From NCBI GenBank assembly GCA_963729445.1, contig CAVSNU010000002.1, forward strand, positions 868,001 to 932,000: a stretch of DNA of 64,000 bases. The letters run 5' to 3'. The position numbers and the translations under genes were made by a program. The first letter of the stretch is position 1; each line of letters begins with the position of its first letter. Positions 19,227 to 28,673 of this stretch are shown piece after piece. Origin of the DNA: JACCZH01 sp963729445 (GTDB lineage: Bacteria; Chloroflexota; Chloroflexia; Thermomicrobiales; CFX8). The notes under the pieces are model-generated. The model was not told where the DNA came from, did not search any database, and was given only the letters and a program-made list of their open reading frames with translations.

Positions 19227-20105
19227 AAGTGTTCTCCTTTGATAACCGTAAAGCTTTGCCGTGTGCGCATGCGCGCTTCCGTTGTCTGGGCCATTCGCCG
19301 GCAGGTTATCGGTCACCGGCGAGCCAGACGTCCTCTTTCGTGGCGAATTCCCCCTGTGCGCCTCCTCTCCCCCTCCTCGATCGTCAAGATCCTTTGGTAT
19401 GCAATTGAAGAAACATGTCGGCAGGACGGTGTTGCTGGGCAGGTGGCTCTCAAGACATGTTGTTTGCGGTTGAACCGCGCGGGTCGAGGGTCGATCGATA
19501 ACAGCGTGATGCTTGCTGACCCTGACCGGATGAAGTGGCGGCTCATTCCCCCTGCCGCCGGCTCGAAGTGCGCTCGCGATGCGCCCACTTCGTTCATGAA
19601 AATAGACTTCCGCGGAGCGACCAACTCGACGTACGTACTGAGGCCGCTAGTGCTCCGTCACTTACTCTAACGAACGAATGCGTGATCGGTTGCATCACAA
19701 AACGATGCAATACAGATATTGCCTTCCTTTTACCACGCATTTTGTCTACAGGAAAGTATTTGGATTCACGCATCTATGGGGGTTGAGCGACAAATACCTT
19801 GATATCAAAGCCTCTCACAACTACCTTATAACAACCTGTGAACCCTTGTTAGGTGGTAGATCTGGGGAGCCGATATATTTGATGTTCGCTAACTATTTCG
19901 GGAGGTGTCCGGAAGGGAATGTGTGGAGAACAGATACCAAACGGCCGCCCGAAGCCCCGTCATCGCCATCGCCCGGGTGCGTCGACGTACGCCATGGTGG
20001 GTAGCGAATACCGGTACGGCATCACATCCTGTCGGTCGGGGTGTTCATCAATCATCGTGGGTGTTACCGGTCATCCCGGGTGTTCACCAGCACCCTGGGC
20101 GATGA
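19227..20105. other. Long intergenic region, AT-richer than its neighbours
   Basis: This region lies upstream of the secreted paralogue and must hold its promoter. From about 19640 to 19900 the sequence is clearly less GC-rich than the flanks, with runs such as TTGATATCAAAG and ATATATTTGATG. The plus-strand frames of 143 and 108 codons have no recognisable protein features and no ribosome site, so I do not call them. Half-motifs of family A start at about 20040. Confidence 0.5.
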
Positions 20106-20189
20106 GTCATCCTGAGCGCAAGCGAAGGATCTCTGCGTCAAACTCCTCGGGAGCCAAGTCCGAGATCCTTCGCTTGCGCTCAGGATGAC
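20106..20189. repeat. Family A palindrome, 84-nt copy
   Basis: Left arm GTCATCCTGAGCGCAAGCG with AAGGATCTC; right arm GAGATCCTTCGCTTGCGC with TCAGGATGAC. Four further half-motifs (GGGATGACTGATAAACG, CAGGATGACTATCAAGG and similar) follow to about 20275. It lies 3' of the glycosidase gene. Confidence 0.85.
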
Positions 20190-20377
20190 TGATGAACGCT
20201 CTTGGGATGACTGATAAACGCTCAGGGTGACTTTCAAGACATTCAGGATGACTATCAAGGCGCTCAGGATGACTGACGAGCGCCGTTCACTCGACGGTCT
20301 CCGCCGTGTTCAGGATATCCGGGTAGGTGCTCAGAGCCTGCCCGAGCAACGCCGAAGGGATGACCAGACGAGGCCAC

Positions 20378-22033
20378 TTAGCCTGATGCGCGTGCTCGGC
20401 GGTGCCAGAAGCCCCAGGCCAGCGAGGCAGTCACAACGACACTCATTACGGCCAGCGCCGACCGCAGCAAGGGGTAGATCCAGGCGTGCACCGGGCGGCG
20501 CAGCACGATTGCCTGCGAGAGCGCCGGCGGATCGTCGGACGGCTCGCTCTGGATCTGGAGCGTCACCAGATGCGGGGCGTCCGTCAAGCCATCCACCGCC
20601 GTCACGCGCTGGTTCTCACCGCGCCCGATCGTGACGCTGTCCCGGCGCTCGCCGTCAACCGTCACTGCAAGGTAGCCACCGCTGCCGCCGTCGATACGCA
20701 CGTCCAGCCGGGAGCCGGCCATCTGGAACTCGATCCGCTGCCCACTGTTGGCCGCCTGCCGCGTTTCCACCGGCAGGTCATACGCTCCGGTGTGGCGCAG
20801 CTGGATTCTTGGAGCGGCCTCGCGCAGCAGTTTAAAGGCAGGGCGCGGCGTGAAGTCGTGCTCCACCAGGGCGAAGCCGCGCGTCGGGTTGCGCTCTTCG
20901 TCCGGGTGGTCGTCCGGCCGCACCCAGCGGAAGCCCCAGACCGCCATCACGCCCATCCAGGGCCACTCTCGCTGGGCGCGCAGATAGCCGTCCAGCAGGT
21001 AGTCAGCCTGCTGCTCGGCGGTGACCGGTTCGCCCCAGGGCGAGGCCTCACCCTGCCAATCCTCCGGCAAGGACACCCAGCCGTACTCGACCGCCCAGAT
21101 CGGTTTATGGGCGTCACCATTACGCACCATAATCTCGCGCGTCTGGATCGGGCGCGAGAAATTGTTGCGCTCGAACTCCACCCGCCGGTCAAACGGCGAG
21201 TAGCCGTAGCCGTAGACCATCACCGCCGCGATGTCGAAGTAGGCGGCGCCGCCGTAGTCGTACACCTCTTGCAGGAAAAGCAGATCGCTCAGGTTCGTGG
21301 GGCCGCGTTGCTCGGTGGGCGCGAGGCCGGCCAGCAGGATCACCGACTCCGGGTTTGCCTCTTTCGCGGCCTCGTAGCCCGCCTGCAAGAGATCGACGTA
21401 GTGACGCGCGTCGATCGGCAGACCACCCCACTCGCCCTCCAGATTTGGCTCGTTCCAGAGCTGAAAGAAGGTGATCCGCCCCTCGTACCGCTCGACCACG
21501 GTCGCGACGAAGTTGATCCAGTCCGCCATCTCGTTCGGTGGTCCGTCCGGGAACCGCTCGACGTTGGGCTGGCCCTCGCGTGCCCAGCGCGGGGGTTTCT
21601 CTAGCCGGGCAATGATCTCGATGCCGCGCTCGGTGGCCAGATCAACGATGCGGTCGTACTTCTCCCAGGTTGAGTTACCGAAGCGGTCAATGTAGACGCC
21701 CGGCTCCGGCTCGATCTCATACCAGCCAAAGATCTGCCGGATCGAGCCAAAGCCGCCGTCCGCGATCATGTCCAGCGAGCGCTCGACGTTCTCGGGATCA
21801 GCTTCTTCATTCAGGAACGTATTGACACCCATCGGGTTGATATCGGTGTAGGGAATTGGTGTCAGATCGGCGCCAGCCGCCACTCCACGGGTGAAATACC
21901 CTTGCGCGAACCAGGTCGCCACCAGCGTCAGCAGCAACCCCGCGATGACCAGCAGATGCAACCCCAGCCATACCCACCGGATCTCTCCACGCAGGGCACG
22001 TATCGGCCACGTTGTCCTCACAGGGTTATCCAT
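20378..22033 (-). CDS. Membrane-anchored glycoside hydrolase-like protein (clan GH-A type)
   Basis: 551 residues. A transmembrane helix at about 20-42 leaves the rest outside, and a second hydrophobic helix lies at about 524-545 near the C-terminus. The central domain resembles a (beta/alpha)8 glycosidase: WNEPN at 193-197 gives the acid/base Glu195, and WAVEYGWVS gives a candidate nucleophile Glu316. Residues about 430-510 look like a beta-sandwich, possibly carbohydrate-binding (MAGSRLDVRIDGGSGGYLAV). Substrate unknown; GH39-like or cellulase-like enzymes are the nearest idea. It is a single-gene unit read divergently from the apbC gene. Confidence 0.82.
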   Translation of the reverse strand: MDNPVRTTWPIRALRGEIRWVWLGLHLLVIAGLLLTLVATWFAQGYFTRGVAAGADLTPIPYTDINPMGVNTFLNEEADPENVERSLDMIADGGFGSIRQIFGWYEIEPEPGVYIDRFGNSTWEKYDRIVDLATERGIEIIARLEKPPRWAREGQPNVERFPDGPPNEMADWINFVATVVERYEGRITFFQLWNEPNLEGEWGGLPIDARHYVDLLQAGYEAAKEANPESVILLAGLAPTEQRGPTNLSDLLFLQEVYDYGGAAYFDIAAVMVYGYGYSPFDRRVEFERNNFSRPIQTREIMVRNGDAHKPIWAVEYGWVSLPEDWQGEASPWGEPVTAEQQADYLLDGYLRAQREWPWMGVMAVWGFRWVRPDDHPDEERNPTRGFALVEHDFTPRPAFKLLREAAPRIQLRHTGAYDLPVETRQAANSGQRIEFQMAGSRLDVRIDGGSGGYLAVTVDGERRDSVTIGRGENQRVTAVDGLTDAPHLVTLQIQSEPSDDPPALSQAIVLRRPVHAWIYPLLRSALAVMSVVVTASLAWGFWHRRARASG

Positions 22034-22090
22034 CCCGCCCGGTCGTCACACACATCATCGACGCAAGGATAGTGGAGCAGCCTCCACACT

Positions 22091-22170
22091 GTCATTTCGA
22101 CGGCTGGAAGAATCCGTCTCCCCACGGCACCTTCCCACAGGAGAACGGATTCCTCGTTCCTGAGACTGAC
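22091..22170. repeat. Imperfect inverted repeat in a divergent gap
   Basis: GAATCCGTCTCC at 22110-22121 pairs with GGAGAACGGATTC ending at 22152 (one extra A). The outer sequence (GTCATTTCGAC on the left, TGAGACTGAC on the right) resembles the family A ends only loosely. It lies between the divergent glycosidase and apbC genes, so it could also affect their promoters. Confidence 0.45.
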
Positions 22171-22263
22171 GGGGAAGCCAAAGAGAAATCGCCATCCCAG
22201 TGCTAGAATTGATTGCCGATTGGCACTCTTCGCGCACGCATCCCCCTGAGAGAGAGAACATAG

Positions 22264-23349
22264 ATGGCCGATATATCCAGAGACGACATTCTCGCGGCGC
22301 TGCGCCCGATTCAGCACCCGGATCTTGAGCAGGGTCTGGTGGACATGAAAATGATCAAGGACGTCGAGACGCACAACGGGACCGTCTCGCTCGGCGTCGA
22401 GCTCATCACCCCCACCACGCCCGGCAAGGACCAGATCGAGGCGCAGATCCGCGACACGGTCAAGGCACTACCCGGCGTCGAGAACGTCGATATCAACTTC
22501 ACCACCCGCATCCGCCCGGTTGGAGGCGCTCCCGGCAAGGAGGCGATTCCCGGAGTCAAGAACGCCGTGGCGGTAGCGTCCGGCAAGGGCGGCGTTGGCA
22601 AATCCACTGTCGCCGTCAACCTGGCTGTCTCGTTGGCGCAGGACGGCGCGAAGGTCGGGTTGCTGGACGCTGACGTGTACGGCCCCAGCATCCCGCTTAT
22701 GATGGGCACCAAGGCCAAGCCCACCATGCACAACAACAAGATCGTGCCGCTTGAGGCGTTCGGCGTGAAGCTGATGTCGATCGGCTTCCTGCTGTCCGAG
22801 GACAAGGCGCTCATCTGGCGCGGCCCGCTGGTCGCTCAGTTGATAAACCAGTTCCTGAACGAGGTCGATTGGGGCCAGCTCGACTACCTGATCATCGACC
22901 TGCCACCCGGCACCGGCGATGTGCAGCTCACGCTCGTCCAGAAGATCCCGATCGCTGGGGCGATCATCTGCACCACGCCGCAGGACGTTGCCCTGGCCGA
23001 CGCGATCAAGGGCATCCAGATGTTCGACGAGGTCAAGGCGCCGGTGCTCGGCATCATCGAGAACATGTCCTACTTCGTCTGCCCAAGCTGCGGTGAGCAG
23101 ACCGACATCTTCGGCTTCGGTGGCGGCGAGCGGACTGCCCAGCGCTACAACGTGCCGCTGCTGGGCACGATCCCCCTCGACACGGTTATCCGGCAGGGTG
23201 GCGACATCGGTCACCCGATCGTCGTCAGCGCTCCGGATTCCGCGCCGGCACTGGCCTTCAAGGAAGCCGCCCGCGCAAGCACGCTCCGGCTCGCGAAGGA
23301 AGCCGTCAAGCGGCCACACCGCCCGACGATCATGCTGCGCTCGCAGTAA
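22264..23349 (+). CDS. apbC: Mrp/ApbC-type iron-sulfur cluster carrier ATPase
   Basis: 361 residues. An N-terminal MIP18-type domain (about 1-85; RPIQHPDLEQGLVDM, VENVDINFT) is followed by the Mrp/NBP35 ATPase. The deviant Walker A GKGGVGKST is at 107-115, YGPSIPLMMG is typical, and the CxxC for the bridging Fe-S cluster is Cys273/Cys276 in FVCPSCGEQ. The protein binds and hands over Fe-S clusters in the cytosol. The ribosome site is a purine run (GAGAGAGAAC) before the ATG. A strong palindromic terminator follows 40 nt after the stop, so it is monocistronic. Confidence 0.95.
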   Translation: MADISRDDILAALRPIQHPDLEQGLVDMKMIKDVETHNGTVSLGVELITPTTPGKDQIEAQIRDTVKALPGVENVDINFTTRIRPVGGAPGKEAIPGVKNAVAVASGKGGVGKSTVAVNLAVSLAQDGAKVGLLDADVYGPSIPLMMGTKAKPTMHNNKIVPLEAFGVKLMSIGFLLSEDKALIWRGPLVAQLINQFLNEVDWGQLDYLIIDLPPGTGDVQLTLVQKIPIAGAIICTTPQDVALADAIKGIQMFDEVKAPVLGIIENMSYFVCPSCGEQTDIFGFGGGERTAQRYNVPLLGTIPLDTVIRQGGDIGHPIVVSAPDSAPALAFKEAARASTLRLAKEAVKRPHRPTIMLRSQ

Positions 23350-23388
23350 CGCGCCGGGAGAACGGCTGCAGCTACAAGCCACACGATC

Positions 23389-23418
23389 AAAAGGGCAGGT
23401 AGCGCTACCTGCCCTTTT
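23389..23418 (+). terminator. Perfect palindromic terminator after apbC
   Basis: A 30-nt perfect palindrome: AAAAGGGCAGGTAGC followed directly by its complement, ending TTTT. The A and T ends make it work on either strand. It lies 40 nt past the apbC stop. Confidence 0.9.
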
Positions 23419-23595
23419 GAGTACCCGTAAAATGGAGTCAGACCCGTACCGAACGGGCCATCCATGACCGCGTCTGCCGCGGAGTGCCGTCGCCAGGCAG
23501 AGCGAGCGGCCAGATCCCTGCCCGTCTCTTCCCTGCGCGCCCACCTCTTCGACAACAGACGCCGACGGTGACCCCATTCAGGGAGGAGCAATCTG

Positions 23596-24534
23596 ATGGC
23601 GATGAAGCGACCAGGGATCGTGCTTGTCGCGTTGTTACTCGGACTCATGCTCAGTTCGGCCGCGGCGTCGGCGGGACGTCCACCTGACGAATATATCCTG
23701 CCGGGGGACGAGGTCTATCCCGAGGGGATCAGCTACCAGCGATCGACCGGTTACTTCTATGTGAGCAGCACGACCGATGGAACGATCTTCCGTGGCCACG
23801 TCCTGGACCCCGTCGCAGAGGTCTTCCTGCCGGGCGGTGAAGATGGCCGCACGACAGCGGTTGGACTCGATGTCGATCGAGCAGGCCGGCTGTTCGTCGC
23901 TGGGGGTTCGAGTGGGTTCGTGTTCGTCTATGACACGCAGCGTGGTAGTCTCCTCGCCGCGCTGGAAGCCGGTGGAGGATTCTTCAATGATGTGGCGACA
24001 ACGCGCTCCGGCGATGCCTACTTCACGAACTCCTTGATCCCGGTACTCTACCGGGTGTCTCAAGACGCCAGTGGAGCCTACGTCGTCGAGGAGTGGCTCG
24101 ATCTCGAGGGAACCGCTATCGAGTACGTTGAGGGCTTCAACCTGAACGGCATTGTCGTTACGCCCGACGATCGGTATCTCATCGTGGTCCAGTCAATCAC
24201 CGGAAAACTCTTCCGGATCGAGATTGCAACCGGAGACGTTGTGGAAATCGACCTCGGGAGCACGACGCTGACCGCGGGTGACGGCCTGGCCCTGTGGGGA
24301 CGGACCCTCTACGTCGTCCGCAATAGCTTCGGCGAGATCGCTGTGGTGCGGCTCTCAAGTCAGGTGACGAGCGGCGTGCAGGTCGCGACAATTACGGATC
24401 CGTCGTTCCGCTTCCCCACAACGGCCGACATCGTCCTTCGGCGGCTGCTGGTGGTGAATGCTCAGTTCGACGCACGCGAAACTGGAGATCCAGAGCTCCC
24501 CTTCACAGTCTCGAGCGTCGAGCTCCGCCGCTAG
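23596..24534 (+). CDS. Secreted SMP-30/NHL-like beta-propeller protein
   Basis: 312 residues with a signal peptide (MAMKRPGIVLVALLLGLMLS, cleavage near ASA-GR at about 28). GGAGGAG lies a little upstream of the ATG. The mature part shows repeated propeller-blade strands: YPEGISYQRSTGYFYVSSTT, AVGLDVDRAGRLFVAGGSSG, GIVVTPDDRYLIVVQSITG, TAGDGLALWGRTLYVVRN. These match the SMP-30/gluconolactonase-like six-bladed fold. Some actinobacterial homologues carry a superoxide dismutase name, but no metal site supports that here. Exported sugar-lactone or scaffold role is a guess. Single gene, converging with the multicopper oxidase. Confidence 0.8.
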   Translation: MAMKRPGIVLVALLLGLMLSSAAASAGRPPDEYILPGDEVYPEGISYQRSTGYFYVSSTTDGTIFRGHVLDPVAEVFLPGGEDGRTTAVGLDVDRAGRLFVAGGSSGFVFVYDTQRGSLLAALEAGGGFFNDVATTRSGDAYFTNSLIPVLYRVSQDASGAYVVEEWLDLEGTAIEYVEGFNLNGIVVTPDDRYLIVVQSITGKLFRIEIATGDVVEIDLGSTTLTAGDGLALWGRTLYVVRNSFGEIAVVRLSSQVTSGVQVATITDPSFRFPTTADIVLRRLLVVNAQFDARETGDPELPFTVSSVELRR

Positions 24535-24626
24535 CTCGCGTCTGCAGGGGGTACAGGGGCAGTGGTGGCGTCACCCCGTGCGCATCAACGTAAGGAATGA
24601 TCGGGCCGAGCGTGACGCGATGAGCG

Positions 24627-24704
24627 GTCATCCTGAGGCAACGAAGGATCTCTGGTTTGCCCAGCCGACAGCCCAAAAGAGATCCTTCGTTGCCTCAGGA
24701 TGAC
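24627..24704. repeat. Family A palindrome, class 2 copy
   Basis: 78 nt. Arms read GTCATCCTGAGGCAACG with AAGGATCTC, and GAGATCCTTCGTTGCC with TCAGGATGAC. The loop is TGGTTTGCCCAGCCGACAG. Both arm and loop differ from class 1 copies and match the copy at 46148. It lies between converging genes. Confidence 0.85.
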
Positions 24705-24778
24705 GAACGAAGGCCGATCTACCCGTTCATCGCTCGTAACCTGTTGCGCATGGGGAGATGGCAGCGTCGCCCACCATA

Positions 24779-26299
24779 TCAGTGTGCGTGGGCGTGATCC
24801 GGAATCCGGTCGGGAGGTTCCGTGCCCGGCTCGACGACAACGAATTGGCCCATCATGCCGTTGTCCTCGTGCCGCAGGACGTGGCAGTGGAACATGTAGG
24901 GCGTATCCGGGTCGCTGTACCCCTCGAAGCGCGCGATAATCCGTGCCTCACTATTCGGCGATAAGAACAGCGTATCTTTCCAGCCCCGCAAATGAGGAGG
25001 AGGTTCTTCACCGTTCATCTCAAGCACGATGAAGTGGACAAGATGCGGGTGGAAGTTGTGATAGGTGCCGCTCTCGTTGCTCACTTCCCAGATCTCGGTG
25101 CTGCCTTCGGTGACGACCGCGTCGATGCGCGTCATATCCATTTTCTTGCCGTTGATCCGCGAGTCGCCTTCCAGGGAGAAGGAACGTGTCTCGACCGCAG
25201 CATCTTCATCCGGACGATCGATGGACACGAGAGAGGAAGGGAGCGGCGAAGAGGGGCTGAGATCCCCGGCAGCGCGTACGCGGAGAATATCAAAGACGTC
25301 ATCGCCGCCATTCATCCGGTCCGCGAAGAAGTCCAGGTCCAGATCAGGCTCAAAGCTGCGCAGCATGACATCATCGCCCGGTGCCACCTGAACAACGATC
25401 TCGGCACGCTCCCCGGGTGAGAGCTGGAGCCGGGTCAATGGGACAGGGCTCTCCATCAAACCGGAATCGGTGGCGATCAGGGCAAATTCCCGGTTGTCTG
25501 TGAACCCCAGATTGTAAACCCGCCCGTTGGATGCATTGAGCACCCGGAACCGCACCAGTTCGGTTGTCGCTTCGAACAACGGGGCGTGTGTGCCGTTCAC
25601 GAGAATCTCGTCGCCGATGACCCCTGCGATACTAAAAATTGGCGACCCTGTGTCGAGCGAGCCGTCATCGTTGAAGCGCTTGTCCTGCACGATCAGCGGG
25701 ACATCGTCAACGCCGTAGGTGTCTGGGATCTCCAGTGCCTCCGACTCAGGGTCGTCCAGCAGGAACATGCCCGCCGCGCCACGATACACATGCTCCGCCG
25801 TTTCTCCATGAACGTGCGGATGGAACCATAACGAGGCGGCGGGCTGATCGATCGTCCAGGTCGGTGACCAGGTCTCGCCCGGATCGATCATTTGATGCGG
25901 GCCACCATCCATCTCGGCCGGCAGGTGCATCCCATGCCAGTGCAGGGTGGTCTCCTCGTCAACACCGTTGGTCACGTTGATGAGCACCTCATCACCGCGA
26001 GACGCTCGCAGCGTTGGTGCGAGGTACGGCTGATTCAGTCCCCAGGTCTCGGTCTGCTTGCCGGGGATGAGCTCGGTTTCGCCGGCCGTGAACTCCAGGT
26101 CGAAGACTTTTCGTCCCTGTTCGTCGATCTCCGGTTCGAGCAACTCGGGGATAGCAAGCTCGTTCTCGAACGCGTACTCCCCGACATTGGATTGCTCCGC
26201 CCTGCCGTAGAGCCAGATCCCGCCAACAACCACCAGCGGTGTCAGGATCAGGCCGGCGATCAGCGATAGTATGACGAGGCGCTTTATCAGGCGTCTCAT
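24779..26299 (-). CDS. Multicopper oxidase (laccase/CotA/FtsP-like)
   Basis: 506 residues from the ATG at 26299. Alternatives are the TTG at 26308, which has AAAGGA 5 nt upstream, and ATG at 26350. A basic N-terminus and one hydrophobic helix (residues about 8-33) make a membrane anchor or uncleaved signal. All four copper motifs are intact: HWHG (120-123), HPHVHG (160-165), HNFHPH (414-419) and HCHVLRHEDNGMM (471-483), with Met as the likely axial type-1 ligand. The enzyme oxidises a phenolic or metal substrate with reduction of O2 to water, outside the membrane. A His-rich end (DHAHAH) may bind metal. Confidence 0.93.
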   Translation of the reverse strand: MRRLIKRLVILSLIAGLILTPLVVVGGIWLYGRAEQSNVGEYAFENELAIPELLEPEIDEQGRKVFDLEFTAGETELIPGKQTETWGLNQPYLAPTLRASRGDEVLINVTNGVDEETTLHWHGMHLPAEMDGGPHQMIDPGETWSPTWTIDQPAASLWFHPHVHGETAEHVYRGAAGMFLLDDPESEALEIPDTYGVDDVPLIVQDKRFNDDGSLDTGSPIFSIAGVIGDEILVNGTHAPLFEATTELVRFRVLNASNGRVYNLGFTDNREFALIATDSGLMESPVPLTRLQLSPGERAEIVVQVAPGDDVMLRSFEPDLDLDFFADRMNGGDDVFDILRVRAAGDLSPSSPLPSSLVSIDRPDEDAAVETRSFSLEGDSRINGKKMDMTRIDAVVTEGSTEIWEVSNESGTYHNFHPHLVHFIVLEMNGEEPPPHLRGWKDTLFLSPNSEARIIARFEGYSDPDTPYMFHCHVLRHEDNGMMGQFVVVEPGTEPPDRIPDHAHAH

Positions 26300-26773
26300 T
26301 GAAACAAGTGTTCCTTTCATTGCGGTTGGTGGCCGGGCAGTGGTCGCCATTGACCTGAGCCCAGCAGGCGCGCGACGTTAGCTGCCACTAGTTGACGGTG
26401 TGGAGCCCGGACGAGCCAATCGAGGGGCCGGTGTTCTGGACTCCGGAGCCGCCTCGACGTGAATCCGGGCCGTTACATTCGCACAACAAAGTCAGCCCCT
26501 CGTCCGGGGACTGGCGAACGGAGCTCCATCTGGCTATCCTTGAGGTCAGGTGTCCTGAGTGCCAGGTTTCGCTCCGCGAGACCAACTCGGATATGAGGCC
26601 GCTGGCGGGGTGTTACCGCACTCCGCCAGCGGGTTTGTCTATGTGTTCATCTCCTTCGCTGACCCCTCTCCTGGATCGTCCATAGGGCTGATTATCGACG
26701 GTGCGTCTCGTTTGCAGATCCCGGTGGGCTGGAATTTTCAAGTAGGGATAACCCCCAGATCGCGATCTGGCGA
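26300..26773. other. Intergenic region with no recognised element
   Basis: Upstream of the multicopper oxidase and downstream of the small membrane protein gene, both on the minus strand. Frames of 97 and 96 codons on the plus strand show no protein features. None of the four repeat families is seen here. Confidence 0.45.
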
Positions 26774-27137
26774 TCACTCGACCTCGCGCAGCATTTTCTC
26801 GATCGTTGCGAGCCGCACCCGCACATCAGCCATGCCCTCGGTTAGCTGATTCAGCTCCGCGACGGTTCTGTTCTGGACGAAGGTAGCCTCCTCGGCAAGC
26901 TTGCGGTACGCCTCCTCATGGGCAATTTGGTGCTCTGCTCTCGATGGTGGCCTGTCGTGTCCTGAAGACCTGCCAGATCAGCATGGCGACGACCAGCGCC
27001 ACCACCATTGTGATGCCCAACACGAAGATGACACTGCCCCAGCCGCTCCAGACATCGTTGACTGGCTCGTCGGTCACTTGCGCCGTAACGAGATACAGGC
27101 TGCCCAGATGTTCTCCAACATGCTTTCCGATGCTCAC
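26774..27137 (-). pseudogene. Small membrane protein with C-terminal coiled coil, one frameshift
   Basis: Starts at GTG 27137, overlapping the stop of the upstream regulator (GTGA), so translation is probably coupled. The first 66 codons encode a short leader and one clear membrane helix (SVIFVLGITMVVALVVAMLI). The frame then meets a stop at 26916. One base off, it continues as a charged heptad-like stretch (EHQIAHEEAYRKLAEEATF, ELNQLTEGMADVRVRLATIE) to a TGA at 26774. One extra base near 26940 explains this. The restored protein is about 121 residues. Family not recognised. Pairing with an ArsR-type regulator suggests the two work together. Confidence 0.7.
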
Positions 27138-27502
27138 GAGCCCCCCTTCGAGCTACCATCCTGATCCGTCGAGTCGCCAGAAAGCGACCGCGCCGCCTCG
27201 GCGATCGTTTCCGCAGTGAGATAGAACGCGAACGGCGTCACTTCGAAATATTTCATCGCCTTGCCGTCCTCAGAGAGTTCCAATGTGCCCGACACCAACC
27301 CGGCACTCTCCAGTCGTTGCAAGTGCAAATGCAGCAGTGGCCGGCTGATCCCCAGCTCGCGGGCGAGCTGGCTGACGTAGTTGCGTCCACCTGCCAGTGC
27401 CGCAACGATCCGCAACCGGTGCGGGTTGGCGAGCGCCGCTAAAGCTCGCAGCAGTTCATCGCCGGTTGGGGTCACGGGATCTATATCAGCACCCTCCTTC
27501 AC
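27134..27502 (-). CDS. ArsR-type winged-helix transcriptional regulator
   Basis: 122 residues. The winged helix is clear: LLRALAALANPHRLRIVAAL, then the recognition region NYVSQLARELGISRPLLHLH and LQRLESAGLVSGTLELSEDG. No cysteine pair for metal sensing is present, so this is not a typical metal-sensing ArsR. The C-terminal helix (FYLTAETIAEAARSL) probably makes the dimer. It is the first gene of a two-gene unit with the membrane protein, overlapping it by a GTGA. Its signal is unknown; the downstream membrane protein is the obvious partner or target (inference). Confidence 0.88.
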   Translation of the reverse strand: MKEGADIDPVTPTGDELLRALAALANPHRLRIVAALAGGRNYVSQLARELGISRPLLHLHLQRLESAGLVSGTLELSEDGKAMKYFEVTPFAFYLTAETIAEAARSLSGDSTDQDGSSKGGS

Positions 27503-27635
27503 ATGTCAGAAATATATTACAGGTGAAAGACTCTGCCGTCAATAAGGCGCTGGCGCCCGCCGCAGACAATAAAGCGCGCCGGCAGACTGTCAAGGTCCGC
27601 AGGCGCTAGGGTCATCTGTTTGGCCGGGAGGCGTG

Positions 27636-28529
27636 TTACGCAGTCGCAGATATCCCCTGGCTGTTCCTCAACGCAGGGATCACGTCGGTCGCGACCTGCT
27701 CCAGAACGCCAAACTGCTCGTCCCGGGGCTGGTCAATGATGAATTCGTTGATGCCGGCCTCACGGTAGCGCCCGATGACATCCTGGAAGGCGTCGACTGA
27801 TTCCCAGGGGTCGTCCGGCATAATGGCCGCCCAGCCGTAGAGCGAGCGGATAATCTCGTCGGGGTTGCGGCCAATCGCAGCGCACTGCTCGTTCAGCATC
27901 TCGTTGCGCTGGCGCAGCTCGTCGACGGTGCCGCTCGAGTTCCAGCGATCGGCATACTGCGCCGCGATCGTCAGCATCTTGCGCTTCTTGGCCCCGATGG
28001 TGAGGGGAGGCCGGGGCTGCTGAATCGGGCGCGGCCGAAAGGCGGCCTCCTCCAAATGGTAGTGCTCGCCGTGGTAGGTGGTGTACTCGTTGCGCAGCAA
28101 GTGGTCGATAATCTCGACCGCCTCACGGAAGCGGCTGACCAGCTCGGGCGGCTCCGGGAACTCAAGGCCGAACATGGTGTGCTCCGGCACATACCAGCCC
28201 GCGCCAATGCCCAGCTCCAGTCTGCCCTGCGAGATATGGTCGATCGTGGCCGCTTCCTTGGCCAGCAAGGCCGGGTGACGAAAGGTATTGCTGCTGACGA
28301 GCACCCCGATCCGCACCCGCTCCGTCACGACGGCCAGCCCGGCCAACAACGTCCAGCCCTCGTGGTAGGGTCCGTCCGGCCGACTGGGCTGCACCAGGTG
28401 GTCACAATCCCAGAGGCTGTCGAAACCCAGCGACTCCAGATAGCGCCAGCGCTCGACCGTCGCCGGCCAATCCATGTTCTGATCCGTACAGATTCCAAAA
28501 CGCAGCGGCTGAGGCATGGTAGCGGCCAC
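27636..28529 (-). CDS. Luciferase-like (LLM) F420/FMN-dependent oxidoreductase
   Basis: 297 residues of the bacterial luciferase-like superfamily, a TIM barrel. RFGICTDQNMDWPATVERWR opens strand one; SLWDCDHLV, VRIGVLVSSNTFRHPALLAK and LELGIGAGWYVPEH are the usual cofactor-side segments. These features match the F420-dependent group better than FMN monooxygenases, but the cofactor cannot be proved by eye. A PPOX-type protein of the F420 kind at 45665 supports the presence of F420. Substrate unknown. Single-gene unit. Confidence 0.88.
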   Translation of the reverse strand: MAATMPQPLRFGICTDQNMDWPATVERWRYLESLGFDSLWDCDHLVQPSRPDGPYHEGWTLLAGLAVVTERVRIGVLVSSNTFRHPALLAKEAATIDHISQGRLELGIGAGWYVPEHTMFGLEFPEPPELVSRFREAVEIIDHLLRNEYTTYHGEHYHLEEAAFRPRPIQQPRPPLTIGAKKRKMLTIAAQYADRWNSSGTVDELRQRNEMLNEQCAAIGRNPDEIIRSLYGWAAIMPDDPWESVDAFQDVIGRYREAGINEFIIDQPRDEQFGVLEQVATDVIPALRNSQGISATA

Positions 28530-28571
28530 CCTTCCTGTTATGCCATCTTAGGCACCTACCCAGTCATTCTG

Positions 28572-28645
28572 AGTACTCGACCACGATGATGGCGTCACCC
28601 CCGACCGACCGACGGAACCCCGGAGGTCCCGTGTGGTCCAGTACT
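28572..28645. repeat. Family D element, 74-nt copy
   Basis: Bounded by AGTACTCGACCAC and GTGGTCCAGTACT; the inside matches the 15437 copy up to GACGGAACCCCGGA. A second, end-less copy follows at about 28788-28855 (GATGGTGTCACCCCGGAC, then CAACTCCCCTGTGGGCCAG). Confidence 0.75.
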
Positions 28646-28673
28646 GAGCTTGATCGTCATCCTGCGCCTATGA

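Noticed and set aside
19239..20004. Plus-strand frames of 143 and 108 codons in the long gap
   Set aside because: No ribosome site, no known motif and a composition unlike neighbouring genes.
20402..21604. Open frame of 400 codons on the plus strand
   Set aside because: It overlaps the glycosidase, which has a membrane anchor and catalytic glutamates; the plus frame has no such features.
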